The notes: generated by a model not told the origin, from the letters alone. Shown: positions 47,741 through 56,436, counted from the first letter of the stretch. The stretch is 64,000 bases of DNA from Zoogloea dura (GCF_012927165.1 NZ_JABBGA010000001.1:62001-126000), one strand, 5' to 3'. A program made the numbers and translations.

Positions 47741-48442
47741 TCAGAGACCCTTGACCCAGTGCGTGTAGAGCGTCTCGGCCGACTGGTTGAGCGCCTTCAG
47801 GCGGGCCTCCCGGTCGATCTTCATCGCTTCGGGGGTCTGGACGGTCGGAACTCCGCCGGCTGCCGCAATCTCTTCGGCGCCACTGGCGCACCAGTCGTCG
47901 ATCATCCTGGCGCTCATTTCCACGTGGCACTGCATGCCCAGGTGCTTGCCGAGCGCGTAAGCCTGGTTTGGACAGGCTGCGCTTTCCAGGATCCGCGTCG
48001 CACCCGCGGGAATCGAGAAGGTCTCGCCATGCCAGTGAAAGCTCTCGAAGCCCGTGATGTCACCGAACCATTCCCGGGCCAGGGGGGAGTCCACAACCGA
48101 TACCGCAGCCCAGCCGATCTCCTTGACTGGATTGCGGCTGACCTGCCCACCCAGGGCCTTGCTCATCAGTTGGCCACCGAGGCAATGCCCGATCACCGGC
48201 TTGTCGGCGGCCATCATCTTCCGGATGAGGTCGAGCAGGGGAGGGATCCAGGGCAGATCATCGTTCACGCTCATGGGGCCGCCCATCAGGCAGAGTCCCG
48301 AGTAGTCGTCGCAGGAGGTGGGGACCGGATCGCCCGCGTCGATGCGGATCAGGGTCCAGGGGAGGCTGCGGCTGTCCAGGAATGTGGCAAAATGCCCCGG
48401 ACCTTCAGTCAGGCTATGTCGAATGATTGCTACCGGTTTCAT
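47741..48442 (-). CDS. Type 1 glutamine amidotransferase (GMP synthase-like)
   Basis: A 233-aa class I amidotransferase domain. Nucleophile Cys87 in VIGHCLGGQL, a conserved GFESFHWHGETF segment with the catalytic His, and QCHVEMSARMI near the end. There is no attached synthetase domain, so it resembles the stand-alone GMP synthase glutaminase-like/YfeJ group, including gamma-glutamyl hydrolases such as PuuD-like enzymes; substrate unknown. Its ATG (complement of 48440-48442) overlaps the ATG of the gene on the other strand. Confidence 0.87.
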   Translation of the reverse strand: MKPVAIIRHSLTEGPGHFATFLDSRSLPWTLIRIDAGDPVPTSCDDYSGLCLMGGPMSVNDDLPWIPPLLDLIRKMMAADKPVIGHCLGGQLMSKALGGQVSRNPVKEIGWAAVSVVDSPLAREWFGDITGFESFHWHGETFSIPAGATRILESAACPNQAYALGKHLGMQCHVEMSARMIDDWCASGAEEIAAAGGVPTVQTPEAMKIDREARLKALNQSAETLYTHWVKGL

Positions 48443-49100
48443 GCGATTCCTCCAGATTGTGCGTGTGCACAAGTTTAGCGGTCTGCTCCTCGCCTGCGTG
48501 AGCTTTGGTGCTCAGGCTACCGAGGTGGCCTTGGCCGGAGTCTTTCCGGGCAAGGCGTTGGTGATCATCAACAATGGTGCTCCCAGGGCCCTGGCAGTAG
48601 GGGCCAGTACCCCGGAAGGCGTCCGCATCGTGGCTGTCGATGATGCCGGAGCCACCGTTGAGGTGGACGGCAAGCGTCGCCGCCTGGTGGTGGGAGAGCA
48701 TGCCGTCAGTGTCGGTGCAACCGGAGTGGCCTCGGAGTCGATCGTGTTGCAGGGCGACAGCCGCGGGCATTTTCATGCACAGGGGGCCGTCAATGGCGTG
48801 GCCATCCGTTTTCTGGTGGATACTGGTGCCACTTCCGTGGCCCTGGGGCGCAGTGACGCGCTGAAGGCCGGGGTGGCTTATACCCGGGGCGAGCCGCGCG
48901 TCATGGAAACCGCCAACGGTCAGGCGCGCGGCTGGCTGGTTTCTCTGGATTCGGTGCGCATCAACGGTATTACCTTGCGTAACGTGCCAGGGGTTGTGCT
49001 CGAGGTGGATATGCCCCAGGCCCTGCTGGGGATGAGTTTTCTGAATCGTATGGACATGCGGCGGGAGGGCGGGGCGCTCTACCTGCGCCAGCGCTACTAG
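48441..49100 (+). CDS. Retropepsin-like clan AA aspartic protease
   Basis: A 219-aa exported protein. A hydrophobic N-terminus (FSGLLLACVSFGAQA) gives a signal peptide, and the mature C-terminal half is a single-lobe retropepsin-like domain with FLVDTGATSVAL (Asp127-Thr-Gly) and a second strand GMSFLNRMDM. It matches the TIGR02281-type family of periplasmic aspartic proteases. The start is uncertain: ATG at 48441, 48423 or GTG at 48459. The favoured ATG overlaps the divergent start codon at 48440-48442. Confidence 0.85.
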   Translation: MRFLQIVRVHKFSGLLLACVSFGAQATEVALAGVFPGKALVIINNGAPRALAVGASTPEGVRIVAVDDAGATVEVDGKRRRLVVGEHAVSVGATGVASESIVLQGDSRGHFHAQGAVNGVAIRFLVDTGATSVALGRSDALKAGVAYTRGEPRVMETANGQARGWLVSLDSVRINGITLRNVPGVVLEVDMPQALLGMSFLNRMDMRREGGALYLRQRY

Positions 49101-49110
49101 ACTCTGATCG

Positions 49111-49716
49111 ATGACTTCTTTCTTGAATCAGCCCCCCTTGCTTACTCCCGAATGGTTGCGGCATCGCTTCAGCCTGCCGGCCAGTTTCGATGCGCCGCTT
49201 GAGGATGGTGTGCCGCCTGGCCCTCTCCGGCCTGCTGCGGTGCTGGTGCCTATCGTGATGCGGGAGGGTGGTTTGACGATGCTGCTCACGCAGCGTACCG
49301 ACCACCTCCATCATCATCCCGGGCAGGTGAGTTTTCCTGGAGGGCGGGTCGAGGAGGGGGATGTGTCGCCGATGGATACGGCACTCAGGGAGACCGAGGA
49401 AGAGATCGGCCTGGCCCGTCGCCACGTGGAATTGCTTGGGGCGCTGCCGCCTTACCGGACCGGTACGGGCTTCGAGGTGGTGCCCGTGGTTGGTCTCGTG
49501 GCGCCGCCGTTCGAGCTGGCTCTGGACGATTTCGAGGTGGCCGAGGCCTTCGAGGTGCCGCTGTCATTCCTCCTGGATCCCGACAATCATCAGCGTCACT
49601 CCATGGAGGTGCGGGGCAGCCTGCGGGAGTATTACGCCATGCCCTACGGTGGTTACTTCATCTGGGGGGCAACCGCCGGAATGATCGTGAGCCTCCAGCG
49701 TTTCCTGAACCGGTGA
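49111..49716 (+). CDS. CoA pyrophosphatase, Nudix family (NudL-like)
   Basis: A 201-aa Nudix hydrolase. The CoA-type fingerprint LLTQRTDHLHHHPGQVSFPGG lies just before the Nudix box (GRVEEGDVSPMDTALRETEEEIGL). Such enzymes split coenzyme A into 3'-phosphoadenosine 5'-phosphate and phosphopantetheine and may act on oxidised CoA. The ATG is 10 bp after the protease stop, so the two may be cotranscribed. Confidence 0.93.
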   Translation: MTSFLNQPPLLTPEWLRHRFSLPASFDAPLEDGVPPGPLRPAAVLVPIVMREGGLTMLLTQRTDHLHHHPGQVSFPGGRVEEGDVSPMDTALRETEEEIGLARRHVELLGALPPYRTGTGFEVVPVVGLVAPPFELALDDFEVAEAFEVPLSFLLDPDNHQRHSMEVRGSLREYYAMPYGGYFIWGATAGMIVSLQRFLNR

Positions 49717-49809
49717 ACCGAACGCCGTTTGTGTTGGGTCCGTTTGATGGTATCTTGCTCCATCCCCAATAGGATTGATCCATGAGGGCCAGCCAAGGCC
49801 CCCCGCCGC

Positions 49810-50736
49810 ATGACCCTGTTTTCGCTGATCGTCGCACTGCTCATAGAGCAACTCCGCCCGCTCCCCGCGCGCTTCGTCGACGTGCCCCTGAAGGCATTTT
49901 CCCGTTTTCTCGAGGATCGCTTCAACGACGGAGAGTCCCGTCATGGCGCTGTGGCCTGGTGGGTGGCCGTGATCGCTGCGTGCTTCGGGTCGGCGCTGGT
50001 CTTCTTCCTGCTGTGGCATATCCATCCCCTGCTCGGGATCCTCTTTAATGTCTTGGTGCTGTACCTCACCATGGGCTTCCGGCAGGTGAGCCATTTTTTC
50101 ACCGACATCCAGCTCGCCCTGCGCATGGGGGAGCTGCCCCGTGCCCGCCAGCTTGTCGGTGAATGGCGCGGCCGCCGCCACGAAGGTTCAAGCTCCAGCG
50201 AGGTGGCGCGCCTCGCCATCGAGGAGGCGCTGGTCGCCTCGCACCGTAATGTGTTCGGTGTAGCCTTCTGGTTCATCCTCATGCCCGGACCGAGCGGGGC
50301 CGTCCTGTATCGGCTGGCCCGCTTCTTCGAGGAGAAATGGGGACGTCGCGATGGGGATCCGGATTTCGGCGATTTCGGTCAGTTCGCCCGTAAGGCATTC
50401 GCTGCGCTCGACTGGTTGCCGGTTCGCATGACCGCTGCAGCCTTCTCCATCGTAGGTGACTTCGAGGATGGAGTGTATTGCTGGCGGGCCCAGGCGAATC
50501 AATGGAAGGACAAGGCTTCCGGTATACTCTTGGCCAGTGGTGGCGGCGCGCTGGGCGTGCGTCTCGGCATGCCTATCCATGAGTCCGGGGAGGTCGTGGA
50601 GCGTCCCGAGATGGGCGTCGGCGACGAAGCTGACGCGGACTTCATGCAGAGTACCATCGGCCTGATTTGGCGCACCTTGGTGCTGGTGATGTTGCTGCTG
50701 GCATTGCTGGGCGTTGCAGGCTGGGTTGGTAGTTAA
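49810..50736 (+). CDS. CobD/CbiB-family membrane protein
   Basis: A 308-aa polytopic protein related to cobalamin-pathway CobD/CbiB (LFSLIVALLIEQLRPLP, LVLYLTMGFRQVSHFFTDIQLALRMGE, PGPSGAVLYRLARFF). Four or five hydrophobic segments, with the last near the C-terminus. No other cobalamin genes are in the window, so it could belong to the broader CobD/CbiB-like group of unknown function rather than adenosylcobinamide-phosphate synthase. Confidence 0.8.
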   Translation: MTLFSLIVALLIEQLRPLPARFVDVPLKAFSRFLEDRFNDGESRHGAVAWWVAVIAACFGSALVFFLLWHIHPLLGILFNVLVLYLTMGFRQVSHFFTDIQLALRMGELPRARQLVGEWRGRRHEGSSSSEVARLAIEEALVASHRNVFGVAFWFILMPGPSGAVLYRLARFFEEKWGRRDGDPDFGDFGQFARKAFAALDWLPVRMTAAAFSIVGDFEDGVYCWRAQANQWKDKASGILLASGGGALGVRLGMPIHESGEVVERPEMGVGDEADADFMQSTIGLIWRTLVLVMLLLALLGVAGWVGS

Positions 50737-50763
50737 TTGTAATAATTCTGAGGAGGAATACAG

Positions 50764-51948
50764 ATGGCTAGTCGTGATGTGGTCGTATTGAGTGCAGTTC
50801 GTTCCGCCATCGGTGGCTTCGGTGGCGCCCTTGCTGATTTCGATGCCAGTGAGCTGGCCGGTATCGTCATGAAGGAGTCCATCGCCCGTTCCGGTGTGGA
50901 TCCCCAGCTGATCAACTACGTGACCGTCGGCAACTGCATGCCGACCGACTCCCGCTACGCCTACGTGTCCCGTGTGGCTTCCATCCAGGCCGGCCTGCCG
51001 ATGGAATCCGTGGCCATGCAGGTGAGCCGTCTCTGTTCGTCCGGTCTGCAGGGTATCGTCACCACCGCCCAGAACATCCTTCTGGGTGACTCCGATTACG
51101 GTATCGGCGGCGGCGTTGAAGTCATGTCCAAGGCTGCCTACCTGATGCCGGCGCTGCGCTCCGGTGCCCGCATGGGTGACACCAAGGCTATCGACAGCAT
51201 GGTTGCAGTGCTGACCGACCCGTTTGGCGTCGGCCACATGGGCATCACTGCCGAGAACCTGGCTGCCAAGCACGGCATCAGCCGTGAAGAGCAGGATGCG
51301 TTTGCGGTCGAGTCCCAGCGTCGTGCTGCTGTAGCGATCGACGAGGGCCGCTTCAAGTCCCAGATCGTTCCCATCGTCAAGCAGACCCGCAAGGGTGACG
51401 TGGTGTTCGATACCGACGAGCACCTGAAGCGCGGCACCACCATGGAGTCCCTGGCCAAGATGAAGCCGGCCTTCAAGAAGGATGGCACCGTCACTGCCGG
51501 CAACGCTTCCGGCATCAACGACGGCGCGGCCTTCTTCGTGCTGGCTGACGGCGCTACCGCCGTGAATGCCGGTTACAAGCCGATGGCCCGCCTGGTGTCC
51601 TACGCCATCGCCGGTGTTCCCAACGACATCATGGGCGAAGGCCCGATCCCGGCGTCCCGCCTGGCGCTCAAGAAGGCCGGCCTGACCCTGGATCAGATGG
51701 ATGTCATCGAGTCCAATGAAGCTTTTGCGGCTCAGGCTCTGTCCGTGATGCGCGTGCTGGGTTTGGATCCGGCCAAGACCAACCCGAACGGCGGCGCGAT
51801 CGCCCTGGGGCACCCGGTTGGCTGTTCCGGTGCCTTCATCGCCACCAAGGCCTTGTACGAACTGCAGCGCACCGGTGGCCGCTACGCCCTCGTCACCATG
51901 TGTATCGGTGGTGGTCAAGGTATTGCGGCCGTGTTCGAGCGTATCTGA
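50764..51948 (+). CDS. Acetyl-CoA C-acetyltransferase (thiolase)
   Basis: A 394-aa thiolase of the biosynthetic/degradative thiolase fold. The nucleophile Cys91 lies in [10 protein letters not shown], with NEAFAAQAL (Asn/Glu), [10 protein letters not shown] (His, about 350) and the C-terminal acid/base Cys in MCIGGGQG. It reversibly condenses two acetyl-CoA units and could serve polyhydroxyalkanoate synthesis or beta-oxidation. A strong ribosome binding site AGGAGGA lies 6 bases before the ATG. A terminator follows at 51967-52000. Confidence 0.94.
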   Translation: MASRDVVVLSAVRSAIGGFGGALADFDASELAGIVMKESIARSGVDPQLINYVTVGNCMPTDSRYAYVSRVASIQAGLPMESVAMQVSRLCSSGLQGIVTTAQNILLGDSDYGIGGGVEVMSKAAYLMPALRSGARMGDTKAIDSMVAVLTDPFGVGHMGITAENLAAKHGISREEQDAFAVESQRRAAVAIDEGRFKSQIVPIVKQTRKGDVVFDTDEHLKRGTTMESLAKMKPAFKKDGTVTAGNASGINDGAAFFVLADGATAVNAGYKPMARLVSYAIAGVPNDIMGEGPIPASRLALKKAGLTLDQMDVIESNEAFAAQALSVMRVLGLDPAKTNPNGGAIALGHPVGCSGAFIATKALYELQRTGGRYALVTMCIGGGQGIAAVFERI

Positions 51949-51966
51949 TCCAGCTTTGCTGAATCC

Positions 51967-52000
51967 ACAGGGCCTCGCCATGGCGAGGCCCTGTTTCTTT
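51967..52000 (+). terminator. Terminator after the thiolase gene
   Basis: A perfect 12-14 bp stem (ACAGGGCCTCGCCA/TGGCGAGGCCCTGT) with almost no loop, followed by TTCTTT, 18 bp after the thiolase stop. Confidence 0.85.
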
Positions 52001-52027
52001 GATTATGTAATTTGTGCAATAAACAGC

Positions 52028-52057
52028 TTGCCAAGAGAATGGTATTTCCCATAGAAT
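52028..52057 (+). promoter_or_regulatory. Promoter of rpsT
   Basis: TTGCCA (52028-52033), 18-bp spacer, TAGAAT (52052-52057); both differ from consensus by one base. It leaves a leader of about 30 nt before the rpsT ATG. Confidence 0.65.
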
Positions 52058-52095
52058 CCTTGGCTTCATTGCATTTCTTTCAGGATTACTAAAAG

Positions 52096-52374
52096 ATGGC
52101 CAACTCGGCACAAGCCCGTAAGCGCGCCCGTCAAGCTGTGAAGGCCCGCGCCCTCAACATGAGTCTTCGTTCCCGTCTGCGTACCGCCATCAAGGCTGTC
52201 CGCAAGGCGGTCCTCGGTGGTGACAAGCAAGCTGCCCAGCAGGTGTTTGTTTCTTCCCAGCGTACGATCGACAGCATTGCCGACAAGAAGATCATTCACA
52301 AGAACAAGGCTGCTCGCCACAAGAGCCGTCTGTCTGCCGCCATCAAGGGCATGGGCGCCGTAGCTGCTGCCTGA
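52096..52374 (+). CDS. rpsT: 30S ribosomal protein S20
   Basis: S20 binds 16S rRNA early in 30S assembly. The protein is 92 aa, highly basic ([36 protein letters not shown]) and forms three long helices as usual. Its own promoter and terminator bracket it, so it is monocistronic. Confidence 0.98.
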   Translation: MANSAQARKRARQAVKARALNMSLRSRLRTAIKAVRKAVLGGDKQAAQQVFVSSQRTIDSIADKKIIHKNKAARHKSRLSAAIKGMGAVAAA

Positions 52375-52418
52375 TAGATCTCTTGCAAGGCGCGGCGGGC
52401 GTGAGCCCGGCTGTGAAT

Positions 52419-52449
52419 AAAAAAGGACTGCGCATGCAGTCCTTTTTTT
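52419..52449 (+). terminator. Terminator after rpsT
   Basis: Stem AAAGGACTGC/GCAGTCCTTT (about 52422-52431 with 52436-52445) with loop GCAT, followed by TTTT; flanked upstream by an A run. Strong intrinsic terminator, 45 bp after rpsT. Confidence 0.92.
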
Positions 52450-52512
52450 GCTTTATGGCGGCATGCTTGTGGCGGTAGGGTGCGGTCGTTGCGGATGTTC
52501 CTCGGTGCATTC

Positions 52513-52541
52513 TTGACATCGTGATTTTTAGGGCGTTATAT
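52513..52541 (+). promoter_or_regulatory. Promoter of hupB
   Basis: A perfect TTGACA (52513-52518), 17-bp spacer, TTATAT (52536-52541). A leader of about 95 nt follows before the ATG at 52642. Confidence 0.7.
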
Positions 52542-52641
52542 AAAGAATAATTTTTGCACCTGATGAGTGTCTGCAGGTATTGGCTGGGCGTTTTGATGTC
52601 GGAGTTTCCTGTTTGTTAACTTCTATAACGAGGGGGCGAGT

Positions 52642-52914
52642 ATGAATAAATCCGAGTTGATCGATCAGATTGCTGCAGAAGCCGATATGTCGAAAGCGGC
52701 TGCCGGGCGTGCACTGGATGCGGCGGTGGCTGCAGTCAAGCAGGCGCTCAAGAAGGGGGGGAGTGTCACGCTGGTTGGTTTTGGTACTTTCCATGTAGGC
52801 AAGCGTGCCGCACGTTCAGGGCGGAATCCCAGGACGGGGGCGGCCATCAAGATCAAGTCTGCGGCAATTCCTAAATTTAGGCCTGGCAAAGCGCTGAAAG
52901 ATGCGCTAAACTGA
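52642..52914 (+). CDS. hupB: HU-family DNA-binding protein
   Basis: A 90-aa histone-like nucleoid protein. Seen: helical N-terminus [18 protein letters not shown], the [25 protein letters not shown] beta-arm region with Arg and Pro for DNA bending, and [12 protein letters not shown] at the end. It precedes tRNA-Val, tRNA-Asp and ppiD, the betaproteobacterial version of the hupB-ppiD pair known from E. coli. Confidence 0.96.
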   Translation: MNKSELIDQIAAEADMSKAAAGRALDAAVAAVKQALKKGGSVTLVGFGTFHVGKRAARSGRNPRTGAAIKIKSAAIPKFRPGKALKDALN

Positions 52915-52921
52915 TGGGCTC

Positions 52922-52949
52922 TTGCTTTCGGTGGTTTCGAAAATAAAGT
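52922..52949 (+). promoter_or_regulatory. Possible promoter of tRNA-Val/tRNA-Asp
   Basis: TTGCTT (52922-52927), 16-bp spacer, TAAAGT (52944-52949), 5 bp upstream of the mature tRNA-Val 5' end. Fair match. Confidence 0.5.
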
Positions 52950-52954
52950 GAAAC

Positions 52955-53030
52955 GGGTGCTTAGCTCAGTCGGTAGAGCGTCGCCCTTACAAGGCGAATG
53001 TCGGCGGTTCGACCCCGTCAGCACCCACCA
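52955..53030 (+). tRNA. tRNA-Val (TAC)
   Basis: 76-nt cloverleaf: acceptor GGGTGCT/AGCACCC, D arm with GCTCAGTCGGTAGAGC, anticodon stem TCGCC/GGCGA with loop CTTACAA (anticodon TAC), T arm with GGTTCGACCCC, and an encoded CCA. Confidence 0.96.
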
Positions 53031-53059
53031 CACTATTTCGAAATTTCTCAGGCAAGCCT

Positions 53060-53136
53060 GGAGTGGTAGTTCAGTTGGTTAGAATACCGGCCTGTCACGC
53101 CGGGGGTCGCGGGTTCGAGTCCCGTCCACTCCGCCA
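53060..53136 (+). tRNA. tRNA-Asp (GTC)
   Basis: 77-nt cloverleaf: acceptor GGAGTGG paired with CCACTCC, D arm TTCAGTTGGTTAGAA, anticodon stem CCGGC/GCCGG with loop CTGTCAC (anticodon GTC), T arm GGGTTCGAGTCCC, encoded CCA. It is 29 bp from tRNA-Val and probably cotranscribed with it. Confidence 0.96.
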
Positions 53137-53144
53137 GGATCCAT

Positions 53145-53177
53145 GCATGTCGCCGCCCTGAATGGGAGGCGACATGC
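53145..53177 (+). other. Hairpin just downstream of tRNA-Asp
   Basis: Stem GCATGTCGCC/GGCGACATGC (53145-53154 with 53168-53177) with a 13-nt loop, 8 bp after the tRNA 3' end. It could mark a processing signal for the tRNA trailer. The true terminator follows at 53181. Confidence 0.6.
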
Positions 53178-53180
53178 AAG

Positions 53181-53208
53181 AAAAGCCACCCCTGCGGTGG
53201 CTTTTTTT
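53181..53208 (+). terminator. Terminator of the tRNA-Val/tRNA-Asp transcript
   Basis: Stem AAAAGCCACC/GGTGGCTTTT with loop CCTGC and a T run of about seven, 45 bp after tRNA-Asp. Confidence 0.9.
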
Positions 53209-53318
53209 ACGCCCTGACTTTGTTTGCTTCCCCGATTCGGGGCCGCATGTTTTATTGGGGCGGAAGCCGCCCGCCGCAGGGGCTTGTTCCACTTGCCGGC
53301 AGGCTGTAGACTCCGAAA

Positions 53319-53462
53319 GCTTGGGAGGGTCGGCTGTCAAAGCGCACTGAACCGTGTCGTGATGGCGTGGCCCTTTGGTCTGATTGCGTAAATTGGACGA
53401 CCGATGTCTCCTGACATGTGTGCCGTGCCAGATATCGAGGCGAACGCAGGTTCGCTTTTTTT
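53319..53462 (+). ncRNA. Candidate small RNA (unconfirmed)
   Basis: A stretch of about 145 bases bounded by a possible promoter (TTGTTC, 17 bp, TAGACT at 53284-53312) and by the intrinsic terminator at 53440-53462, with no recognisable protein. It is not a known tRNA, and it does not resemble 6S RNA to my reading. It could instead be a remnant or part of the ppiD leader. Confidence 0.25.
53440..53462 (+). terminator. Terminator without an obvious gene
   Basis: Stem GCGAAC/GTTCGC with loop GCAG, followed by TTTTTTT. It lies 56 bp before ppiD and 232 bp after the tRNA terminator. Confidence 0.8.
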
Positions 53463-53517
53463 ACGTGCCGCTGTCACAAAGATCACTTGCAATCAGTAGT
53501 CACGCAGAGGATTCCGC

Positions 53518-55419
53518 ATGTTTGATGCAGTACGCAACAACAAGAAGATTGTTCAGATTTTCCTGTTGCTGATCACGCTACCCTTTGCCTTCTGGGGCGT
53601 CGACTCCTATGTCAAGAATGCCGGAAACGGAGATTCGCTGGCTTCGGTGGGGGGAAACTCGATCAGCATGAACGAGTTCCAGCAGGCGATGAGAGAGCAG
53701 CAGGATCGTCTGAGAGCCAGCATGGGTGAGAACTTCAACCCGGCGATGCTGGAAACGCCGGAAGCGCGCAAGGCGGTTCTGGATAATCTGATCAACCAGC
53801 GCCTGCTCGCCCTGGATGCAAGCAAGATGCATCTGAGCGTGGCGGATCAGCAATTGCGGCAAGCCATTGCCGAGATTCCGGCCTTTCAGGACAACGGGCA
53901 GTTTTCCCTGCCGCGCTACGAAGCCGTCCTGAAGGCCCAGGGAATGACCCAGGCCGTATTCGAGTCGCGCGTCCGCAGCGATCTGGCGCTCAAACAGGTG
54001 CTTGGCGCAGTGGCCGAGGGTGTGATGGTTTCCGGCAATTCAGTCGGCCAGGTGTACTCGGTGCAGTTCGAGGAGCGTGTCGTCAGCGAGGCGCGCCTGG
54101 CTGCTGCGCAGTATGCAGGCTCCGTGAAACTTGCCGACGAGGCTGCCCGCAAGTTCTACGATGAAAATCGTCGGCGCTTCGAGCTGCCGGCCCAGGTTCG
54201 GGTGGAGTATCTCGTTCTCGGCCCGGATGAGGTGGCCTCCCAGCTGTCGATCAGCGACGCGGATGCCCGCAAGGAATACGATGCTCACCCAGAGCGCTTC
54301 CGCCAGGGCGAGGAGCGTCGTGTCAGTCACATTCTGATCCAGGCTGCCAGGGATGGCGACGCTGCTGCACTCAAGGCTGCCAAGGAGAAGGCCGAGGCGC
54401 TGTTGAAACAGGTCAAGGCCAACCCTGCCGATTTTGCGCGCCTGGCCAAGGAGAACTCCCAGGATCCGGGCTCCGCCGAGAAGGGGGGCGATCTCGGCTT
54501 CTTTGCCCGTGGCGCCATGGTCAAACCCTTCGAGGATGCCGCTTTCGGGCTGGCCAAGGAGGGTGATATGTCCGACGTGGTGCAGTCGGATTTCGGTTTC
54601 CACATCATCCGTCTGTCGGGCATCAAGGCAGAGAAAGCCCGTGCTTTTGATGAGGTTAAGGCAGAGATCCTCGGCGAGCTGAAGCGTGCCGAGGCGGGCA
54701 AGCGTTTTGCCGAGATGGCCGAAGGTTTCACCAATACGGTGTATGAGCAAGCCGACAGCCTGAAGCCGGCAGCCGAGAAGTACAAGTTGCAGATCCGGAC
54801 GTCCGAATGGATTGCACAGGGAGGCCGGGCTCCGGCACCGTTCGACAATCCCAAGCTGCTTGCCGCCCTGTTCTCGGACGACGCGGTCAAGAACAAGCGC
54901 AATACCGATGCAATCGAGGTGGCGAAGGGAACCCTGGTCACCGCCCGGGTTGTCGAGCACAAGCCTGCGTCGGTCAAGGCCTTCGAGGAGGTCAAGGCTG
55001 ACATTGACAAGGTGCTGACCCTTGAAGAGGCCGTTGTGCTCGCCGAGAAGGATGGCGTCGACAAGCTTGCCAAGCTGGGCAAGGGCGAGGCGCTTGAGCT
55101 TCAGTGGGGGGCAGCGCATCCGATCCAACGTGTTGATCAGCGCATTCCGCCGGAAGTCCTGCGCACGATCTTCCGGGCGCCCGTGGACAAGCTGCCGGCC
55201 TATGCCGGGGCGAAGGTGCAGGGGGTTGGCTACGTGTTGTTCCGGATCGAGAAGGTGACCCGCCCCGTTGCGTCGGGCAAGGACGACCCGCGCATGCAGG
55301 CGCTCAGGCAGCAATACGGCCGGGTTCTCGCCGAGGAAGAGTTCTCGGCCTATCTCGGTGCCCTGCGCAAGCGCTATGACGTGAAAGTGAATGCAGCCAA
55401 GCTGGAGCAGAGCAAGTAA
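53518..55419 (+). CDS. ppiD: Periplasmic chaperone/PPIase PpiD
   Basis: PpiD is an inner-membrane-anchored chaperone at the SecYEG exit with a parvulin-type domain. The N-terminal TM (IVQIFLLLITLPFAFWGV) is followed by a SurA_N-like chaperone region (SVGGNSISMNEFQQAMREQQDRL) and one PPIC domain at about 268-368 (VSHILIQAA ... FGFHIIRLSGI). The 633-aa length is typical. Order hupB-tRNAs-ppiD-fabI is common in betaproteobacteria. Good RBS GAGGA before the ATG. Confidence 0.94.
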   Translation: MFDAVRNNKKIVQIFLLLITLPFAFWGVDSYVKNAGNGDSLASVGGNSISMNEFQQAMREQQDRLRASMGENFNPAMLETPEARKAVLDNLINQRLLALDASKMHLSVADQQLRQAIAEIPAFQDNGQFSLPRYEAVLKAQGMTQAVFESRVRSDLALKQVLGAVAEGVMVSGNSVGQVYSVQFEERVVSEARLAAAQYAGSVKLADEAARKFYDENRRRFELPAQVRVEYLVLGPDEVASQLSISDADARKEYDAHPERFRQGEERRVSHILIQAARDGDAAALKAAKEKAEALLKQVKANPADFARLAKENSQDPGSAEKGGDLGFFARGAMVKPFEDAAFGLAKEGDMSDVVQSDFGFHIIRLSGIKAEKARAFDEVKAEILGELKRAEAGKRFAEMAEGFTNTVYEQADSLKPAAEKYKLQIRTSEWIAQGGRAPAPFDNPKLLAALFSDDAVKNKRNTDAIEVAKGTLVTARVVEHKPASVKAFEEVKADIDKVLTLEEAVVLAEKDGVDKLAKLGKGEALELQWGAAHPIQRVDQRIPPEVLRTIFRAPVDKLPAYAGAKVQGVGYVLFRIEKVTRPVASGKDDPRMQALRQQYGRVLAEEEFSAYLGALRKRYDVKVNAAKLEQSK

Positions 55420-55446
55420 GGGCTCCCGCTGTCCGGGCCCGGTAAA

Positions 55447-55477
55447 CCTTTTTGCGGATACGGTATCCGCAAAAAGG
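55447..55477. repeat. 31-bp near-perfect palindrome
   Basis: Arms of 15 bp (CCTTTTTGCGGATAC and its inverse GTATCCGCAAAAAGG) around a single G. It lies between the ppiD stop and the bidirectional terminator. No T tract follows it on either strand apart from those in the arms. Confidence 0.85.
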
Positions 55478-55504
55478 TGGGCGGAGCGGACGCCAGCACA
55501 GGAC

Positions 55505-55536
55505 GAAAAAAAACCCGGTTGCAACCGGGTTTTTTC
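55505..55536. terminator. Bidirectional terminator between ppiD and fabI
   Basis: A perfect palindrome AACCCGGTTGCAACCGGGTT flanked by an A run and a T run on opposite sides, so it can terminate both the ppiD (+) and fabI (-) transcripts. Confidence 0.92.
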
Positions 55537-55550
55537 TTGGTGTTCCGGGA

Positions 55551-56342
55551 TCAGCCCTGATCGGGGTTGCCCAGGGCAGTGGTGTTGAAGCCCCCGTCCA
55601 CGTACATGATCTCGCCGGTGATGCCACTGGCCAGGTCGGAGCACAGGAAGGCCGCTGCATTGCCGACTTCGTCGATGGTCACGTTGCGGCGCAGCGGTGC
55701 ATTGCGCTCGTTGAAGGCCAGGAGCTTGCCGAAGTTGCCAATGCCCGAGGCGGCCAGGGTCTTGATCGGGCCGGCAGAGATGGCATTGACGCGGGTGCCT
55801 TCCGGGCCGACGCTGACGGCCATGTAACGCACGGCAGCTTCCAGGCTGGCCTTGGCCAGGCCCATGATGTTGTAGTTGGGCATGGTACGCACCGCGCCCA
55901 GGTAGGACAGGGTCAGCAGGGAGCCATTGCGGCCTTTCATCATCGGACGGGCGGCCTTGGCAAGGGCAGGGAAGCTGTAGGCGCTGACTTCCTGGGAGAT
56001 CCGGAAGGCCTCGCGGCTGGCGGAATCCAGAAAGTCGCCTTCAAGTGCTTCGCTGGGTGCGAAGGCGATGGAGTGGACCAGGCCGTCCAGGCCGTCCCAT
56101 TCCTTGCCCAGTTGTTCGAACAAGCTGTTGATCTGTTCGTCGTCCTGCACATCACAGGTATATACCAGGGTGCTGCCGAACTCGGCAGCCATTTTGGCGA
56201 CACGCTCCTGGAAACGTTCGTTCTGGTAGGTGAAGGCGAGTTCGGCGCCTTCCCTGTGCATGGCTTTGGCGATCCCGTAGGAGATCGAGCGGTTGGACAG
56301 CAATCCGGTGATGAGAATGCGTTTGCCGGCGAGAAAGCCCAT
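55551..56342 (-). CDS. fabI: Enoyl-[acyl-carrier-protein] reductase (NADH), FabI
   Basis: FabI reduces enoyl-ACP in the last step of fatty acid elongation. SDR fold: dinucleotide motif [16 protein letters not shown] near the start, and the FabI active-site pattern Tyr-x6-Lys in [14 protein letters not shown]. The ATG is taken at the family start [13 protein letters not shown]; an open frame extends to 56438 but lacks support and overlaps the next gene. Length 263 aa. RBS GGAG precedes the ATG. Confidence 0.96.
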   Translation of the reverse strand: MGFLAGKRILITGLLSNRSISYGIAKAMHREGAELAFTYQNERFQERVAKMAAEFGSTLVYTCDVQDDEQINSLFEQLGKEWDGLDGLVHSIAFAPSEALEGDFLDSASREAFRISQEVSAYSFPALAKAARPMMKGRNGSLLTLSYLGAVRTMPNYNIMGLAKASLEAAVRYMAVSVGPEGTRVNAISAGPIKTLAASGIGNFGKLLAFNERNAPLRRNVTIDEVGNAAAFLCSDLASGITGEIMYVDGGFNTTALGNPDQG

Positions 56343-56436
56343 CAAGGTGTCTCCTGTGAATAACCCCGCGATTATAACGGATGCTTCCTTGGCGTGCGCT
56401 GCCGCGGATCCGGGCACATCCGGTAGACTGCGGAAC

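Larger units (their letters stand above)
53137..53517. other. 381-bp intergenic region between tRNA-Asp and ppiD
   Basis: It holds no coding frame that resembles a protein family. In order: a 10-bp-stem hairpin (53145-53177), the tRNA terminator (53181-53208), a promoter-like pair (53284-53312), a small hairpin (ATGTC/GACAT at about 53404-53416), a second terminator (53440-53462) and then the ppiD start region (RBS GAGGA). Two terminators with no gene between them suggest a short untranslated RNA. Confidence 0.6.
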
